64,000 bases of DNA from Solibacillus palustris (GCF_022549215.1 NZ_JAKZFC010000009.1:62001-126000), one strand, 5' to 3'; shown: positions 26,817 to 35,612, counted from the stretch's first letter. Notes: generated from the letters alone by a model not told the origin. Program-made: numbers and translations.

Positions 26817-27494
26817 TTATAGAAAACTGACGATGATATACCAAACAACCGGTACCAAAAGGGCGGGTAGCATATTCAATGTTTTGCTATCCTTTATCCC
26901 TAAAATCGATAACCCTGACGCGAAAATAAGTACACCACCAACAATGGATACTTCCGCCATTAAGCCTTCCGTTAAAAACGGCTCTAAATAACCTGCTAAT
27001 AAATAAATGCCGCCTTGCCAGAAAAACAGGACAACCGCTGAAAACATTATTCCGATGCCGTATGTTGCTGCCAATGCCATAGACGTTACAAAATCGAGCG
27101 TGGCATTTGTTAATAGATAGGTATGGTTACTATGTAGTGCACTTTCAATCGGTCCTAAAATTGATAATGTACCAATACAAAATAATAATATGGCTGTTGA
27201 AAGCCCTTTACTTAAATTCGAATTACCAAAGCGGCCAACAATCGTATTAAACTTTCCATCTAGATTAAGTGCCGCACCGACAAAGCCTCCAATTGCCAAG
27301 CTAACAATAAATAATACAGGATAAGTACTTTTCGGCATATTTTGCACGACTGCATTTGCACCTAAGGCGACCGCTGCAAAGCCCATTGCATTAAATAACG
27401 CTGCTTGATACTCCTCTTTAATACCCTTTTTCAATACTGTACCTATTATTGTTCCTAAAACAATCAATACTGTATTGACAATTGTTCCAAACAT
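26817..27494 (-). CDS. DUF554 family membrane protein
   Basis: A 225-residue polytopic membrane protein matching DUF554 (YqgA/YdfK type): the N-terminus MFGTIVNTVLIVLGTIIG, a GxxGAALNLDGKF loop with VGRFG, and six to seven hydrophobic helices. Family members are of unknown function; some are suggested transporters. It is monocistronic, with the dinB terminator upstream. Confidence 0.87.
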   Translation of the reverse strand: MFGTIVNTVLIVLGTIIGTVLKKGIKEEYQAALFNAMGFAAVALGANAVVQNMPKSTYPVLFIVSLAIGGFVGAALNLDGKFNTIVGRFGNSNLSKGLSTAILLFCIGTLSILGPIESALHSNHTYLLTNATLDFVTSMALAATYGIGIMFSAVVLFFWQGGIYLLAGYLEPFLTEGLMAEVSIVGGVLIFASGLSILGIKDSKTLNMLPALLVPVVWYIIVSFL

Positions 27495-27521
27495 ACAACC
27501 ATTCTCCTCAATTTAGGTATA

Positions 27522-27552
27522 AAAAAACTCCGAAAAACTTCGGAGCTTTTGT
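27522..27552 (-). terminator. Terminator of the dinB transcript
   Basis: CTCCGAA / TTCGGAG stem with TTTTTTT on the minus strand. Repeat B copy 1 lies between the dinB stop and this terminator, so it is transcribed with dinB. Confidence 0.82.
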
Positions 27553-27555
27553 AAA

Positions 27556-27712
27556 TTATCTCGCATTAAGGGACAGTAAGACGCCCACTTCAAACTGGCA
27601 AGTGTTAAGAGACAGCTAAGTGGGCGATCCAATGTCTCTAAAAGCCCGATTGGTGAAGACTAATGCTCAGTGAGGGCAGAGGAACCTCCCCCTCCACCGA
27701 GCAAAGTTTCAC
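27556..27712 (-). repeat. Dispersed repeat family B, copy 1
   Basis: About 157 nt, homologous (opposite strand) to 43044-43134. On the minus strand it starts GAAACTTTGCTCGGTGG right after the dinB stop. It has a variable middle and ends with arms GCCCACTT (27618-27625 complement) and AAGTGGGC (27583-27590 complement) enclosing a smaller stem. The second copy lacks about 60 nt of the middle. Confidence 0.75.
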
Positions 27713-27713
27713 T

Positions 27714-28184
27714 TTATTGCATTTCTTTTGTTGGTCCCATTACAGGTGGTACGTTTAACCCAGCTTGACGCAATAATACCGTCATTTGTCCAACGTGATG
27801 CGTTTGATGTGTAATTACTACGCGTAATAAGGCGCCACGTTTCATTGTACCGCCAAATGCCGGTACTTCTTCAAGAAGCTGCTCTTCTGTCAAAGATGCT
27901 ACTTCTTTTTTATAAGCTTCGCGCACTTCTTCATACATTTCTACGATTTCAGCCATCGTTTCAGGTTGATCCATATCTGGACCAGGAGCTGGAATTTGTA
28001 AGCCAGCAAAGTGACCAAATGCTCCTGCCACTTTAACTAAATGCCATGATAGCCAACCTAAAGAATTATGGCCTTCCACAATGGCCACTTCCATCTTGTC
28101 ATTCGGAATTGCCTGCATTACTTTTAATGCTCCTTTAGATGCATTTGCCCATTCTTGAACAAAATCTTCTGCTATACGATACAT
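27714..28184 (-). CDS. DinB family protein
   Basis: A 156-residue four-helix-bundle DinB/DfsB-like metal-binding protein. The three expected histidines are visible: one in SLGWLSWHLVKV and two in THQTHHVGQMTVLLRQAG. The family includes DNA-damage-inducible proteins and thiol-dependent enzymes; the specific reaction is unknown. ATG at 28184 follows GGGGGA by 7 nt; the longer frame upstream has no ribosome site. No LexA box was recognised. Confidence 0.86.
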   Translation of the reverse strand: MYRIAEDFVQEWANASKGALKVMQAIPNDKMEVAIVEGHNSLGWLSWHLVKVAGAFGHFAGLQIPAPGPDMDQPETMAEIVEMYEEVREAYKKEVASLTEEQLLEEVPAFGGTMKRGALLRVVITHQTHHVGQMTVLLRQAGLNVPPVMGPTKEMQ

Positions 28185-28254
28185 GTATAAATCCCCCTTT
28201 TGTTTAACTATCACTATCATACATAACTCTCTAGCATTATGCTATTTCAGTGGC

Positions 28255-28758
28255 TTACATATACGCTTTCATCACTTGCCACATTGCTACTTTTTCATTG
28301 AATGATTTAATATTCTTCCCTGGAATGGGGCTTGTTGATGGCATTTTTTTGTATGCACGGTTTTCAAGTACCTGTAAACCAACATGCTTTTTAAATACAT
28401 CCAAGCTTTTACTACCATTAAACAAGACGAGTTGAACTTGTGGGTATTGTTCAAACAACTTTGCAAAGTCATTCGGTGTTTCATTTTTAATCGTCGCATC
28501 TAAGCTGCCTTTTCGTTCACAGCTTGCAATCGAATCCCATAACCCGATTTTATTTGAACGTAAGAGAGCTATTCTTTCTTCATAGTTATCTGGAATTTCA
28601 ACTTGAAAAAGTTCACCGATAATAGGCCAAAAGTGGTTACGCGCATTGCCATAATATTGCTGTTTGTCGAGCGATTGCTTACCCGGCATCGAACCGACAA
28701 CTAATATACGCGTGTTTTCATCAACTATTGGTGACAAGATATTTTGAATAGGTTGCAT
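28255..28758 (-). CDS. DNA-deoxyinosine glycosylase (uracil-DNA glycosylase superfamily)
   Basis: A 167-residue glycosylase of UDG family 6 (hypoxanthine-DNA glycosylase), which removes deaminated adenine from DNA. It has the family N-terminal loop VGSMPGKQSLDKQQYYGNARNHFWP, GLWDSIASCERKGSLDATI mid-protein and the late loop PSTSPIPG. ATG 28758 is my choice. A GTG four codons earlier is possible; neither has a strong ribosome site. It starts 26 nt after the amidohydrolase stop and is probably co-transcribed. Confidence 0.88.
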   Translation of the reverse strand: MQPIQNILSPIVDENTRILVVGSMPGKQSLDKQQYYGNARNHFWPIIGELFQVEIPDNYEERIALLRSNKIGLWDSIASCERKGSLDATIKNETPNDFAKLFEQYPQVQLVLFNGSKSLDVFKKHVGLQVLENRAYKKMPSTSPIPGKNIKSFNEKVAMWQVMKAYM

Positions 28759-28784
28759 TTCATCACACACTCTCTAAATTTACT

Positions 28785-30377
28785 TCAATTAGTAAATGAG
28801 CTTTTTTCGTAAACAATTTTCCCAGCTACTACGGTTTTCAATGCCGTTGCTTGTAATATTTCCTCTGGCGTACAGGTTAACAAATCACAATCTAAAATCG
28901 TAAAATCCGCATCAAAGCCCTCTTTTATCAGTCCGCGCTCATGCTCCTTACAAATCGCTTGTGCACTACCAAACGTATACATTTTCACCGCTTCATAGCG
29001 CGTTAATTTTTGCTTAGGAGCATATCCATCATGTGTATCCGTGTTTTTTTTACGTTCCACTGCAGCATAAATCGTTTCAAACGGACTAATCGCTTCAATT
29101 GGTGCATCTGTACCTGCCGCACAAATTAACCCTTCCTCTATGAATGTTTTCCACGCATAGACATGCCCTTTCCGGTGATGCCCTAACTTTTCAAGCACCC
29201 ACGGAAAATCAGACGTCACAAATGCCGGCTGCAAATCCAAAATAACAGGAAGCTTCTTTATACGCTGTAATTGGCTATCCGAAATATAGCAGCAATGAAT
29301 TAAACGATCACGCTTTCCTTGTGGTACAGGATAATTCTCTAAATATGTAAGCACTTGCTCAACACCAGCATCGCCAATTAAATGAATCGCTACGGCCTCA
29401 TTATATTTACGTGCTAATTGAACAAGCGTCTCTATTTGTTCATTCGTATGAATAAGCATTCCTTTATTTGTTGCGTCATTTGCATATGGTTCAAGAAGTG
29501 CGGCAGTTGAACCTCCAAATGAGCCATCTGCATAGAACTTCATCGCACCTGGCTCAATAAATGGTTCGTTAAACGCCGCATGTTGTTCATTCATCTGTTC
29601 AAATACGGAGTGATGGCGCAGTAAATTCACACGGAAGTTTTTATGCTCTCCAACTGTTCGCTGATATGCCGTTAATGGATTTGTATATTCTCCAAAATAG
29701 CCCATCTCCTCCGTATGACCACCTGTTAAGCCATAACGCTGCATATCTGCAATCGCAAGCTCTAGTGAATGTACTAGACTTTCAATGTACGCCTCGCCTT
29801 GCTGTTGGAATGTATCGGACACAACATTCATCGCTTGTTCATATAACAGGCCATCTAATTGCCCATCTTCCTTGCGTCCAAACTTCCCACCTTTAGGATC
29901 TTGCGTGGTAACGGAAATATTGGCTTGCTCAAGTGCTGCTGAATTCACGAGCGCAACATGGTGACAAATGCGGTTTAGATACACTGGGTTAGACGCAACT
30001 GTATCTAATTGTTCTATTGTAGGAATAGCACCATCTGTAAATTGATTTTCATTCCAGCCGTCCCCAATAAGCCACTGCCCCGGTTCTAGCTTATTCACTG
30101 CTTCACCGATCAATTGCAAAAGCTGTTCTCCACTTTTAGCTTTTGTTAAATCTAGGCGTTTCAGTTTTTCACCATGCCCTATCATGTGTAAATGACTATC
30201 TACAAAGCCTGGATACATTGTCATGCCTTGTAAATCGATTATTTCATCTGCTAACGGCTGTAAATTATCTAGTGTTCCTGTTGCAAGTATTTTTCCACTC
30301 TCAACAAGTACGGCCTGCACAACTTCCCACTCATTTTCCATTGTGTAAATAACGCCATTTGTCCACAGTTGCTTCAT
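28785..30377 (-). CDS. Amidohydrolase family protein (YtcJ-like)
   Basis: A 530-residue metal-dependent hydrolase of the amidohydrolase_3/YtcJ group. The metal site begins with VDSHLHMIGHG (HxH). Other features are a GDGWNENQ loop, AIHLIGDAGVEQVL (His ligand), CCYISD and AAGTDAPIEAISPFETIYAAV (Asp ligand), and it ends with the beta-sandwich segment DADFTILDCDLL. It is likely to hydrolyse an amide, carbamate or formamide; the substrate is unknown. It follows the lipoprotein gene by 15 nt and precedes the glycosylase. Confidence 0.88.
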   Translation of the reverse strand: MKQLWTNGVIYTMENEWEVVQAVLVESGKILATGTLDNLQPLADEIIDLQGMTMYPGFVDSHLHMIGHGEKLKRLDLTKAKSGEQLLQLIGEAVNKLEPGQWLIGDGWNENQFTDGAIPTIEQLDTVASNPVYLNRICHHVALVNSAALEQANISVTTQDPKGGKFGRKEDGQLDGLLYEQAMNVVSDTFQQQGEAYIESLVHSLELAIADMQRYGLTGGHTEEMGYFGEYTNPLTAYQRTVGEHKNFRVNLLRHHSVFEQMNEQHAAFNEPFIEPGAMKFYADGSFGGSTAALLEPYANDATNKGMLIHTNEQIETLVQLARKYNEAVAIHLIGDAGVEQVLTYLENYPVPQGKRDRLIHCCYISDSQLQRIKKLPVILDLQPAFVTSDFPWVLEKLGHHRKGHVYAWKTFIEEGLICAAGTDAPIEAISPFETIYAAVERKKNTDTHDGYAPKQKLTRYEAVKMYTFGSAQAICKEHERGLIKEGFDADFTILDCDLLTCTPEEILQATALKTVVAGKIVYEKSSFTN

Positions 30378-30392
30378 TATAATATCCCCATT

Positions 30393-30866
30393 CTACATAC
30401 CAAAAACTTGTCGTGTATACGGCTCTCCAATATTCATATGGTCTAAAATGGATTCATATGAGCCTTTATAAATAAACGTAATTTCTTCGAGTTCCGAGAA
30501 ATTTTCAAAATAGGATTTCGCCAATGTCTCGACAAACATTGCTGCTCCAGCCGAACCTTGAATGGTATAAACATCATCACCTAAATTTAAAATCAAGCTT
30601 TTATTGTCATTCTCAAAGGTATAATCTAATAGCTCCACATCATGCTTATTGACATTTTCAAAAATAAACGGTACAAAATCCGCATCATTGCCTGCAAACG
30701 TTACTTCAAATGGCATTGTATATTCCGCATTACTATCCGCTTTATAAAGTACAATTACTTCTGATTCTTCTAAGTTTCCTTGGCCAGTATTTGTAGGATT
30801 TTTTTCATCCGTTCCACAAGCAGCTAACACAACCGTCATTAATAGTACAAAAACTAACTTTTTCAT
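30393..30866 (-). CDS. Lipoprotein with GerMN-like domain
   Basis: A 157-residue exported lipoprotein. The signal peptide ends in the lipobox LAAC (Cys about residue 17), followed by a short polar linker. The remainder (about 40-157), with NKSLILNLGDDVYTIQGSAGAAMFVETLAKSYFENFSELEEITFIYKG, follows the pattern of a GerMN domain (as in GerM and LpqB). It is the first gene of a three-gene minus-strand unit with the amidohydrolase and the glycosylase. The domain call is by pattern only. Confidence 0.72.
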   Translation of the reverse strand: MKKLVFVLLMTVVLAACGTDEKNPTNTGQGNLEESEVIVLYKADSNAEYTMPFEVTFAGNDADFVPFIFENVNKHDVELLDYTFENDNKSLILNLGDDVYTIQGSAGAAMFVETLAKSYFENFSELEEITFIYKGSYESILDHMNIGEPYTRQVFGM

Positions 30867-30929
30867 GCGCTCCCACTCCTTATGATTTATTTACTTTACG
30901 ATAACGAATAAAGTCTCTATTTTCAAATT

Positions 30930-30966
30930 AAAACCCCCTCATCGCTTATACGTATAAAGGGGGCAT
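30930..30966 (-). terminator. Terminator of the nucleoside kinase gene
   Basis: GCCCCCTT paired with GAGGGGG on the minus strand, then TTTTAATTT, right after the kinase stop. Confidence 0.82.
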
Positions 30967-30969
30967 TTA

Positions 30970-31539
30970 TCATTTTATATAGCTCTGAATTTCTTTAATA
31001 ATATCTGCTAATTCACGATCTGTAGTTTGAATGCGAATAAACTCACTTTCTAATGCGTTGAACTCTTCAACAAAACGTTGACGTAATGCTTCATCATTTA
31101 ATTGGTCATCTAAAAAGCCTCGTCCGCGCGCATCTAAACGCATTTGACGCTCCCCTTCTTCTACATCTAAATAGAAAATGTAATCTGGCTTGCGAATTGA
31201 GTACAGTTCTGTTTCGTATTCATATTTGGCATCTACACCTTTTGCTCGATGCGAAACAACTGTATCGATATAATGGCGAATACAATAAATATTGTTGTCA
31301 TGCTCAGCCATTTTTTCATTGATTACTTCTGTTAATTGAACGTTTGACGCTAAATAGTATAAATAATGTGCTGTTGGTGACTGATGGAATAGCTTTTCAT
31401 CAATATCATGACGATTCGATGAAAACGGATATGGCGGTGATTTTAATAATGAAGAACCTAAATCTTCAAAGTGTAATTGATCACCAACTGTGCTTGTACC
31501 ACTTCCATCTAAACCTGTAATAACAACTAATTTACCCAT
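30970..31539 (-). CDS. Thymidylate kinase-like nucleoside/nucleotide kinase
   Basis: A 189-residue P-loop kinase. The Walker A motif is GLDGSGTST (9-17), followed by DRE-like regions and a lid segment with LDARGRGFLDDQLNDEALRQRFVEEFN. The fold is that of dTMP kinase, but it is shorter (about 210 is usual) and its IRHYIDTVVSHRAKG segment is not the classic DRY/S of TMPK. A deoxynucleoside or other monophosphate is possible. Transcribed alone; AAGGAGATG precedes the ATG. Confidence 0.78.
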   Translation of the reverse strand: MGKLVVITGLDGSGTSTVGDQLHFEDLGSSLLKSPPYPFSSNRHDIDEKLFHQSPTAHYLYYLASNVQLTEVINEKMAEHDNNIYCIRHYIDTVVSHRAKGVDAKYEYETELYSIRKPDYIFYLDVEEGERQMRLDARGRGFLDDQLNDEALRQRFVEEFNALESEFIRIQTTDRELADIIKEIQSYIK

Positions 31540-31682
31540 GAAAGTTCATCTCCTTTCGAATCCTCAAAAATGTACCATATTTCACCTATTTCGTAAATGA
31601 AGCACGGCATAAATGTTCATTTTCTGTCACAATATTTACCAGTTAAATTCCAAGATAGAAAATAAAATATTTTCTAAAAATA

Positions 31683-31711
31683 TTGACAATTATTATTCAC
31701 TACACTAATAT
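31683..31711 (+). promoter_or_regulatory. Strong sigma-A promoter of the ABC exporter operon
   Basis: A perfect -35 TTGACA (31683-31688) is followed after 17 nt by TAATAT (31706-31711). Transcription would start near 31718, about 39 nt before the first leader ORF, giving a ~365-nt leader before the first ABC gene. Confidence 0.85.
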
Positions 31712-31756
31712 TAAGGAACACTAAATAATTTAAAACACGTAAAGGAGGCTATGGCT

Positions 31757-31852
31757 ATGATGAACCCAATTGTAAAACCACATACAAATAACACAATATC
31801 ATACAAGCCTACCTTAAACCTTTGTTTTAAATGTTCATTCGTACGTAAATAA
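31757..31852 (+). CDS. Leader peptide 1 of the ABC exporter operon (BmrB-like)
   Basis: A 31-residue ORF starting MMNPIVKPHT and ending CSFVRK. AAAGGAGG lies 8 nt before ATG 31757 (another ATG at 31751 is too close). It ends exactly where the first terminator begins. In B. subtilis the homologous bmrCD exporter is preceded by the leader gene bmrB, whose translation controls a terminator; this ORF occupies the same place. No amino-acid similarity to BmrB is claimed. Confidence 0.75.
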   Translation: MMNPIVKPHTNNTISYKPTLNLCFKCSFVRK

Positions 31853-31886
31853 AAGGCGCAGGTACGGTCATACTGTGCCCTTTTTC
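31851..31886 (+). terminator. Leader terminator 1
   Basis: AAAAG-GCGCAG pairs with CTGTGC-C-CTTTT (one bulge, one G-U), followed by TTTTTCG. An upstream segment ACCT..CCTTT (31811-31823) within leader ORF 1 can pair with AAAGG..AGGT (31852-31863) and would disrupt this stem, giving a possible antiterminator. Confidence 0.7.
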
Positions 31887-31891
31887 GTTTT

Positions 31892-31927
31892 GACACCTTT
31901 TCGAAAAATCGGATAGGTGTCTTTTTT
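31892..31927 (+). terminator. Leader terminator 2
   Basis: GACACCT (31892-31898) pairs with AGGTGTC (31915-31921), followed by TTTTTTG. This is a classic strong intrinsic terminator located inside the leader, before the structural genes. Confidence 0.85.
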
Positions 31928-31988
31928 GTTTGTATAACAGACAAAAACGACAAAAATTTAGTGAAGAAAATTTTGAGGAGGGCTTTGT

Positions 31989-32045
31989 ATGATGATTTTC
32001 ATGCAACGAAAACTATTAAGACAGGATCTCTACGATGATGGGTAG
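31989..32045 (+). CDS. Leader peptide 2 of the ABC exporter operon
   Basis: An 18-residue ORF, MMIFMQRKLLRQDLYDDG, with the excellent ribosome site GAGGAGGG 6-7 nt before ATG 31989. It lies between the two leader terminators and the first ABC gene (38 nt further). It may raise or gate ribosome loading on the first ABC gene, whose own site (GAAGG, about 10 nt away) is weaker, or be a second sensor. Confidence 0.55.
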   Translation: MMIFMQRKLLRQDLYDDG

Positions 32046-32083
32046 CTACTTAACAAACTTCAAAGAAAGAAGGTACACAGACC

Positions 32084-33826
32084 ATGTTTAATGTATTTGT
32101 CAAACTGAAATGGTTTTTTAAAGAATACCGCAAGCAATACACCCTCGCGATTACATTACTAATGATAGCGAGTGTTGTCGAAATCTTGCCACCTTGGATT
32201 TTAGGTGAAGCAATCGACACGATGACAAATGGTGAAATGGATAATACACAACTATTCAAATACGTAGGGTTCACGCTAATTGCTGCAGTGGCGAGCTATT
32301 CGCTGAACTTTGTATGGCAATATCAGCTATTTGGTGGCTCTATTGCCTTGGACCGAATTTTACGTAAAAAATTAATGCATCAATTTTTAAAAATGACTCC
32401 AACGTTTTATGAAAAAAACCGTACTGGTGATTTAATGGCCAAAGCAACAAATGATTTAAATTCCGTTACATTAACAGCTGGTTTTGGGATTATGACGTTA
32501 ATCGATTCAACTGTCTATATGGCACTAATTATTTTAGCTATGGGCTTCTTCATTTCATGGAAGCTAACATTTTTTGCAATGCTACCAATTCCAATCATGG
32601 CAATCATCATTCAATATCTAGGGAAAATTGTTCATGAGCGCTATATGACTGCACAAGAGGCATTCGGTGAAATGAATGATAGTGTATTAGAATCGGTTGC
32701 TGGTACACGTGTTATTCGTGCCTATGTTCAAGAAACAAAAGACGAACAGCGCTTCAGTGATATGAGTGAAAATATTTTTGCGAAAAATATGCGCGTTGCT
32801 TACATTAACGGTCTTTTCATGCCAATCACAAAAATTGGTACTGGGATTTGTTACGTTATCGCACTTGGTTACGGTGCTGTACTTGTTTCAAATGACCAAT
32901 TAACAGTAGGACAGCTTGTATCATTTAATGTCTATTTAGGCTTAGCAATTTGGCCAATGTTTGCGATTGGGGAATTAATTAACGTAATGCAGCAAGGAAG
33001 TGCTTCTCTAGACCGTGTACAAGATACACTAGATTACGAGGCAGATGTAAAAAACCCATTAGCTGCAACAGCTTACGCAACACCAAACTCAATCGGATTC
33101 TCAGAATTCACATTCCAATATCCTTTATCTCAAGCGAAAAACTTACAGCAAATTTCTCTTAATTTACAAAAAGGGCAAACGCTTGGAATCGTCGGAAAAA
33201 CAGGTGCTGGAAAAACGACATTCATCCGCCAGCTACTGCGTGAATATCCGCTTGGTGACGGGCACATCGTGATTAACGATACAGATTTGTCAAATATGAA
33301 CAAAGAGCAAATTTTAGACTGGATTGGCTATGTGCCACAAGATCACGTGTTATTCTCACGTACGATTCGTGAAAACATTCTATTCGGTAAAGAAGATGCA
33401 ACGAGGGCTGATATTGATGAAGCAATTCGTTTAGCAGACTTCGAAAAAGACTTAACAAATTTACCACTTGGCGTGGAAACACTTGTTGGTGAAAAAGGCG
33501 TTTCATTATCAGGTGGGCAAAAGCAGCGTGTATCCATTGCACGTGCACTAATTAAAGACCCAGAAATTTTAATTTTAGATGATTCGTTATCTGCGGTTGA
33601 TGCGAAAACCGAATCAAAAATTATCGAAAACATTCAAACAGAGCGTGCTGGAAAAACGACCATTATTTCAACACATCGCTTATCCGGAATTCAACATGCC
33701 GACGAAATTATCGTGCTTGAGGATGGACTGATTGTAGAACGCGGTACACATGAAGAGCTTCTTCAATTAGGTGGTTGGTATAAAGAACAATTCGACCGCC
33801 AGCAGCTTGAGGAGGTGGGACAATGA
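32084..33826 (+). CDS. bmrC: Multidrug ABC exporter half-transporter, BmrC-like
   Basis: A 580-residue half-transporter: six membrane helices (about 18-310) then the ATPase domain. Walker A GKTGAGKT (371-378), signature LSGGQ (475-479) and Walker B ILILDD (495-500). The residue after the Walker B Asp is D500 instead of the catalytic Glu. This is the degenerate half of a heterodimer, as in B. subtilis BmrC, which also has Asp at that position. It forms one transporter with the next gene (4-nt overlap) and exports drugs from the inner leaflet. Expression is controlled by the leader. Confidence 0.88.
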   Translation: MFNVFVKLKWFFKEYRKQYTLAITLLMIASVVEILPPWILGEAIDTMTNGEMDNTQLFKYVGFTLIAAVASYSLNFVWQYQLFGGSIALDRILRKKLMHQFLKMTPTFYEKNRTGDLMAKATNDLNSVTLTAGFGIMTLIDSTVYMALIILAMGFFISWKLTFFAMLPIPIMAIIIQYLGKIVHERYMTAQEAFGEMNDSVLESVAGTRVIRAYVQETKDEQRFSDMSENIFAKNMRVAYINGLFMPITKIGTGICYVIALGYGAVLVSNDQLTVGQLVSFNVYLGLAIWPMFAIGELINVMQQGSASLDRVQDTLDYEADVKNPLAATAYATPNSIGFSEFTFQYPLSQAKNLQQISLNLQKGQTLGIVGKTGAGKTTFIRQLLREYPLGDGHIVINDTDLSNMNKEQILDWIGYVPQDHVLFSRTIRENILFGKEDATRADIDEAIRLADFEKDLTNLPLGVETLVGEKGVSLSGGQKQRVSIARALIKDPEILILDDSLSAVDAKTESKIIENIQTERAGKTTIISTHRLSGIQHADEIIVLEDGLIVERGTHEELLQLGGWYKEQFDRQQLEEVGQ

Positions 33827-35559
33827 GCACTTCAAAAAGACTTTACAACTATGCATTAAAATTTAAAAAGCCGATTTCCATCGGATTATTCTTACTAACG
33901 CTTGCGGTTGCAACGGATATCGCCGGGCCGTTTATAGCCAAGTATATTATTGACCATTACATGACACCAGGAAGTATCGAAGCGAAGCCAATCGTTATTT
34001 TACTAGCGATTTTCTTCTTACTTTCTGTTTTAACAGCCATGTTCCGCTATGCGATGAATATTTTCTTACAGCGCGGTGCGAACCACGTCATTCAACAACT
34101 ACGTAAAGATGTGTTCGGACATATTCAAAAGCTTCCAATTGAATACTTCGATAACTTACCAGCCGGGAAAGTTGTTGCTCGTGTAACGAACGATACCGAG
34201 GCGATTCGCAATCTTTACGTAACCGTACTTTCTCAATTTGCCAATAGCCTTATTACGATTGCAGGGGTATATATTGCATTATTCATTTTAAATTGGAAAA
34301 TGGCATTATTTGCACTGTTGCTAATTCCAATTGTCTATATATGGATGATTTTATATCGTAAATATGCATCGCAATACAATCACGTTATTCGTACAAAAAT
34401 TGCAGATATTAACGCAATGATTAACGAATCGATTAACGGTATGACAATCATCCAAGCATTCCGTCGTGAAGATCAAATGAAGGTTGAATTCGATGAAATG
34501 AATGACGAACATTATGAATACAATCGTAAACTATTAATTTTAGATTCTGCGACAAGTCATAACTTAGTCAATATTTTACGACTGTCTATGTTTGCTGTAT
34601 TTGTCTACTACTTCGGTACACAATCTATGACTTTACCAGAAGCTGTATCAGCCGGTACTCTATACGCATTCGTTGATTACATCACACGTTTATTCAATCC
34701 GATTACGAACATGGTCAACCAGTTCTCTCAATTAGAACGTTCACTTGTTGCCGGATCTCGTGTATTTGAGCTACTCAACCAAAAAGGCGAAACAGTAAGC
34801 TTACAACATATTGAGCGCTATAAAGGAAATGTTGTATTCGATAACGTATCATTTGCTTACAAAAACGATGAGTACGTATTAAAAAACATTCAATTTGAAG
34901 CAAAGCAAGGTGAAACGATTGCACTTGTTGGTCATACAGGTTCAGGAAAAAGTTCGATTATGAACTTATTATTCCGATTCTATGATCCGCAAAAAGGACG
35001 TATCGTTATTGATGGGCAGGACATTACAAAGCTGCCGCGCCAAGCGATTCGTGAGCATATGGGAATCGTATTACAAGATCCATATTTATTTACAGGAACA
35101 ATCGCATCGAACATTAGCTTAAATGACGAACGTATCTCACGTGAAATGGTGGAAAAAGCGTTAGAGGCTGTTGGTGGTGAGCGTGTATTATCAAAATTTG
35201 AAAAAGGTATAGATGAGCCTGTTATTGAAAAAGGCAGTACGCTTTCTTCAGGGCAGCGTCAGCTCATTTCATTTGCACGTGCATTAGCGTTTGACCCAGC
35301 AATTTTAATTTTAGATGAAGCAACTTCGAATATTGACTCCGAAACAGAGGAAATTATTCAACACGCGATGGACGTATTAAAAAAAGGACGTACAACGTTC
35401 ATCATCGCGCACCGCTTATCAACAATTAAAAATGCCGACAAAATTTTAGTATTAGACCGTGGTGAAATTGTTGAACAAGGAAACCACGATGAACTCGTTG
35501 CCCTAGGTGGTAAATATGAGCTAATGTACCGATTACAATCAGGTGCACTCACTTCATAA
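33823..35559 (+). CDS. bmrD: Multidrug ABC exporter half-transporter, BmrD-like
   Basis: A 578-residue half-transporter overlapping the previous gene as ATGA. Six helices (about 15-310), Walker A GHTGSGKS (370-377), Walker B with intact catalytic E499 (ILILDEATS), but signature LSSGQ (474-478) instead of LSGGQ. Together the pair has one consensus ATP site (this Walker A/B with the partner's LSGGQ) and one degenerate site. It is about 95 residues shorter than B. subtilis BmrD (673), lacking the extra segment of that protein. Confidence 0.86.
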   Translation: MSTSKRLYNYALKFKKPISIGLFLLTLAVATDIAGPFIAKYIIDHYMTPGSIEAKPIVILLAIFFLLSVLTAMFRYAMNIFLQRGANHVIQQLRKDVFGHIQKLPIEYFDNLPAGKVVARVTNDTEAIRNLYVTVLSQFANSLITIAGVYIALFILNWKMALFALLLIPIVYIWMILYRKYASQYNHVIRTKIADINAMINESINGMTIIQAFRREDQMKVEFDEMNDEHYEYNRKLLILDSATSHNLVNILRLSMFAVFVYYFGTQSMTLPEAVSAGTLYAFVDYITRLFNPITNMVNQFSQLERSLVAGSRVFELLNQKGETVSLQHIERYKGNVVFDNVSFAYKNDEYVLKNIQFEAKQGETIALVGHTGSGKSSIMNLLFRFYDPQKGRIVIDGQDITKLPRQAIREHMGIVLQDPYLFTGTIASNISLNDERISREMVEKALEAVGGERVLSKFEKGIDEPVIEKGSTLSSGQRQLISFARALAFDPAILILDEATSNIDSETEEIIQHAMDVLKKGRTTFIIAHRLSTIKNADKILVLDRGEIVEQGNHDELVALGGKYELMYRLQSGALTS

Positions 35560-35561
35560 AA

Positions 35562-35612
35562 CAAAAGGCGTATGGAACCTTCAAATGAAGACTCCATACG
35601 CCTATTTATTAT
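35562..35612. terminator. Bidirectional terminator between ABC operon and MMPL gene
   Basis: Arms AGGCGTATGGA (35566-35576) and TCCATACGCCT (35593-35603), T-rich on the plus strand and A/T-rich on the other. Confidence 0.88.
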
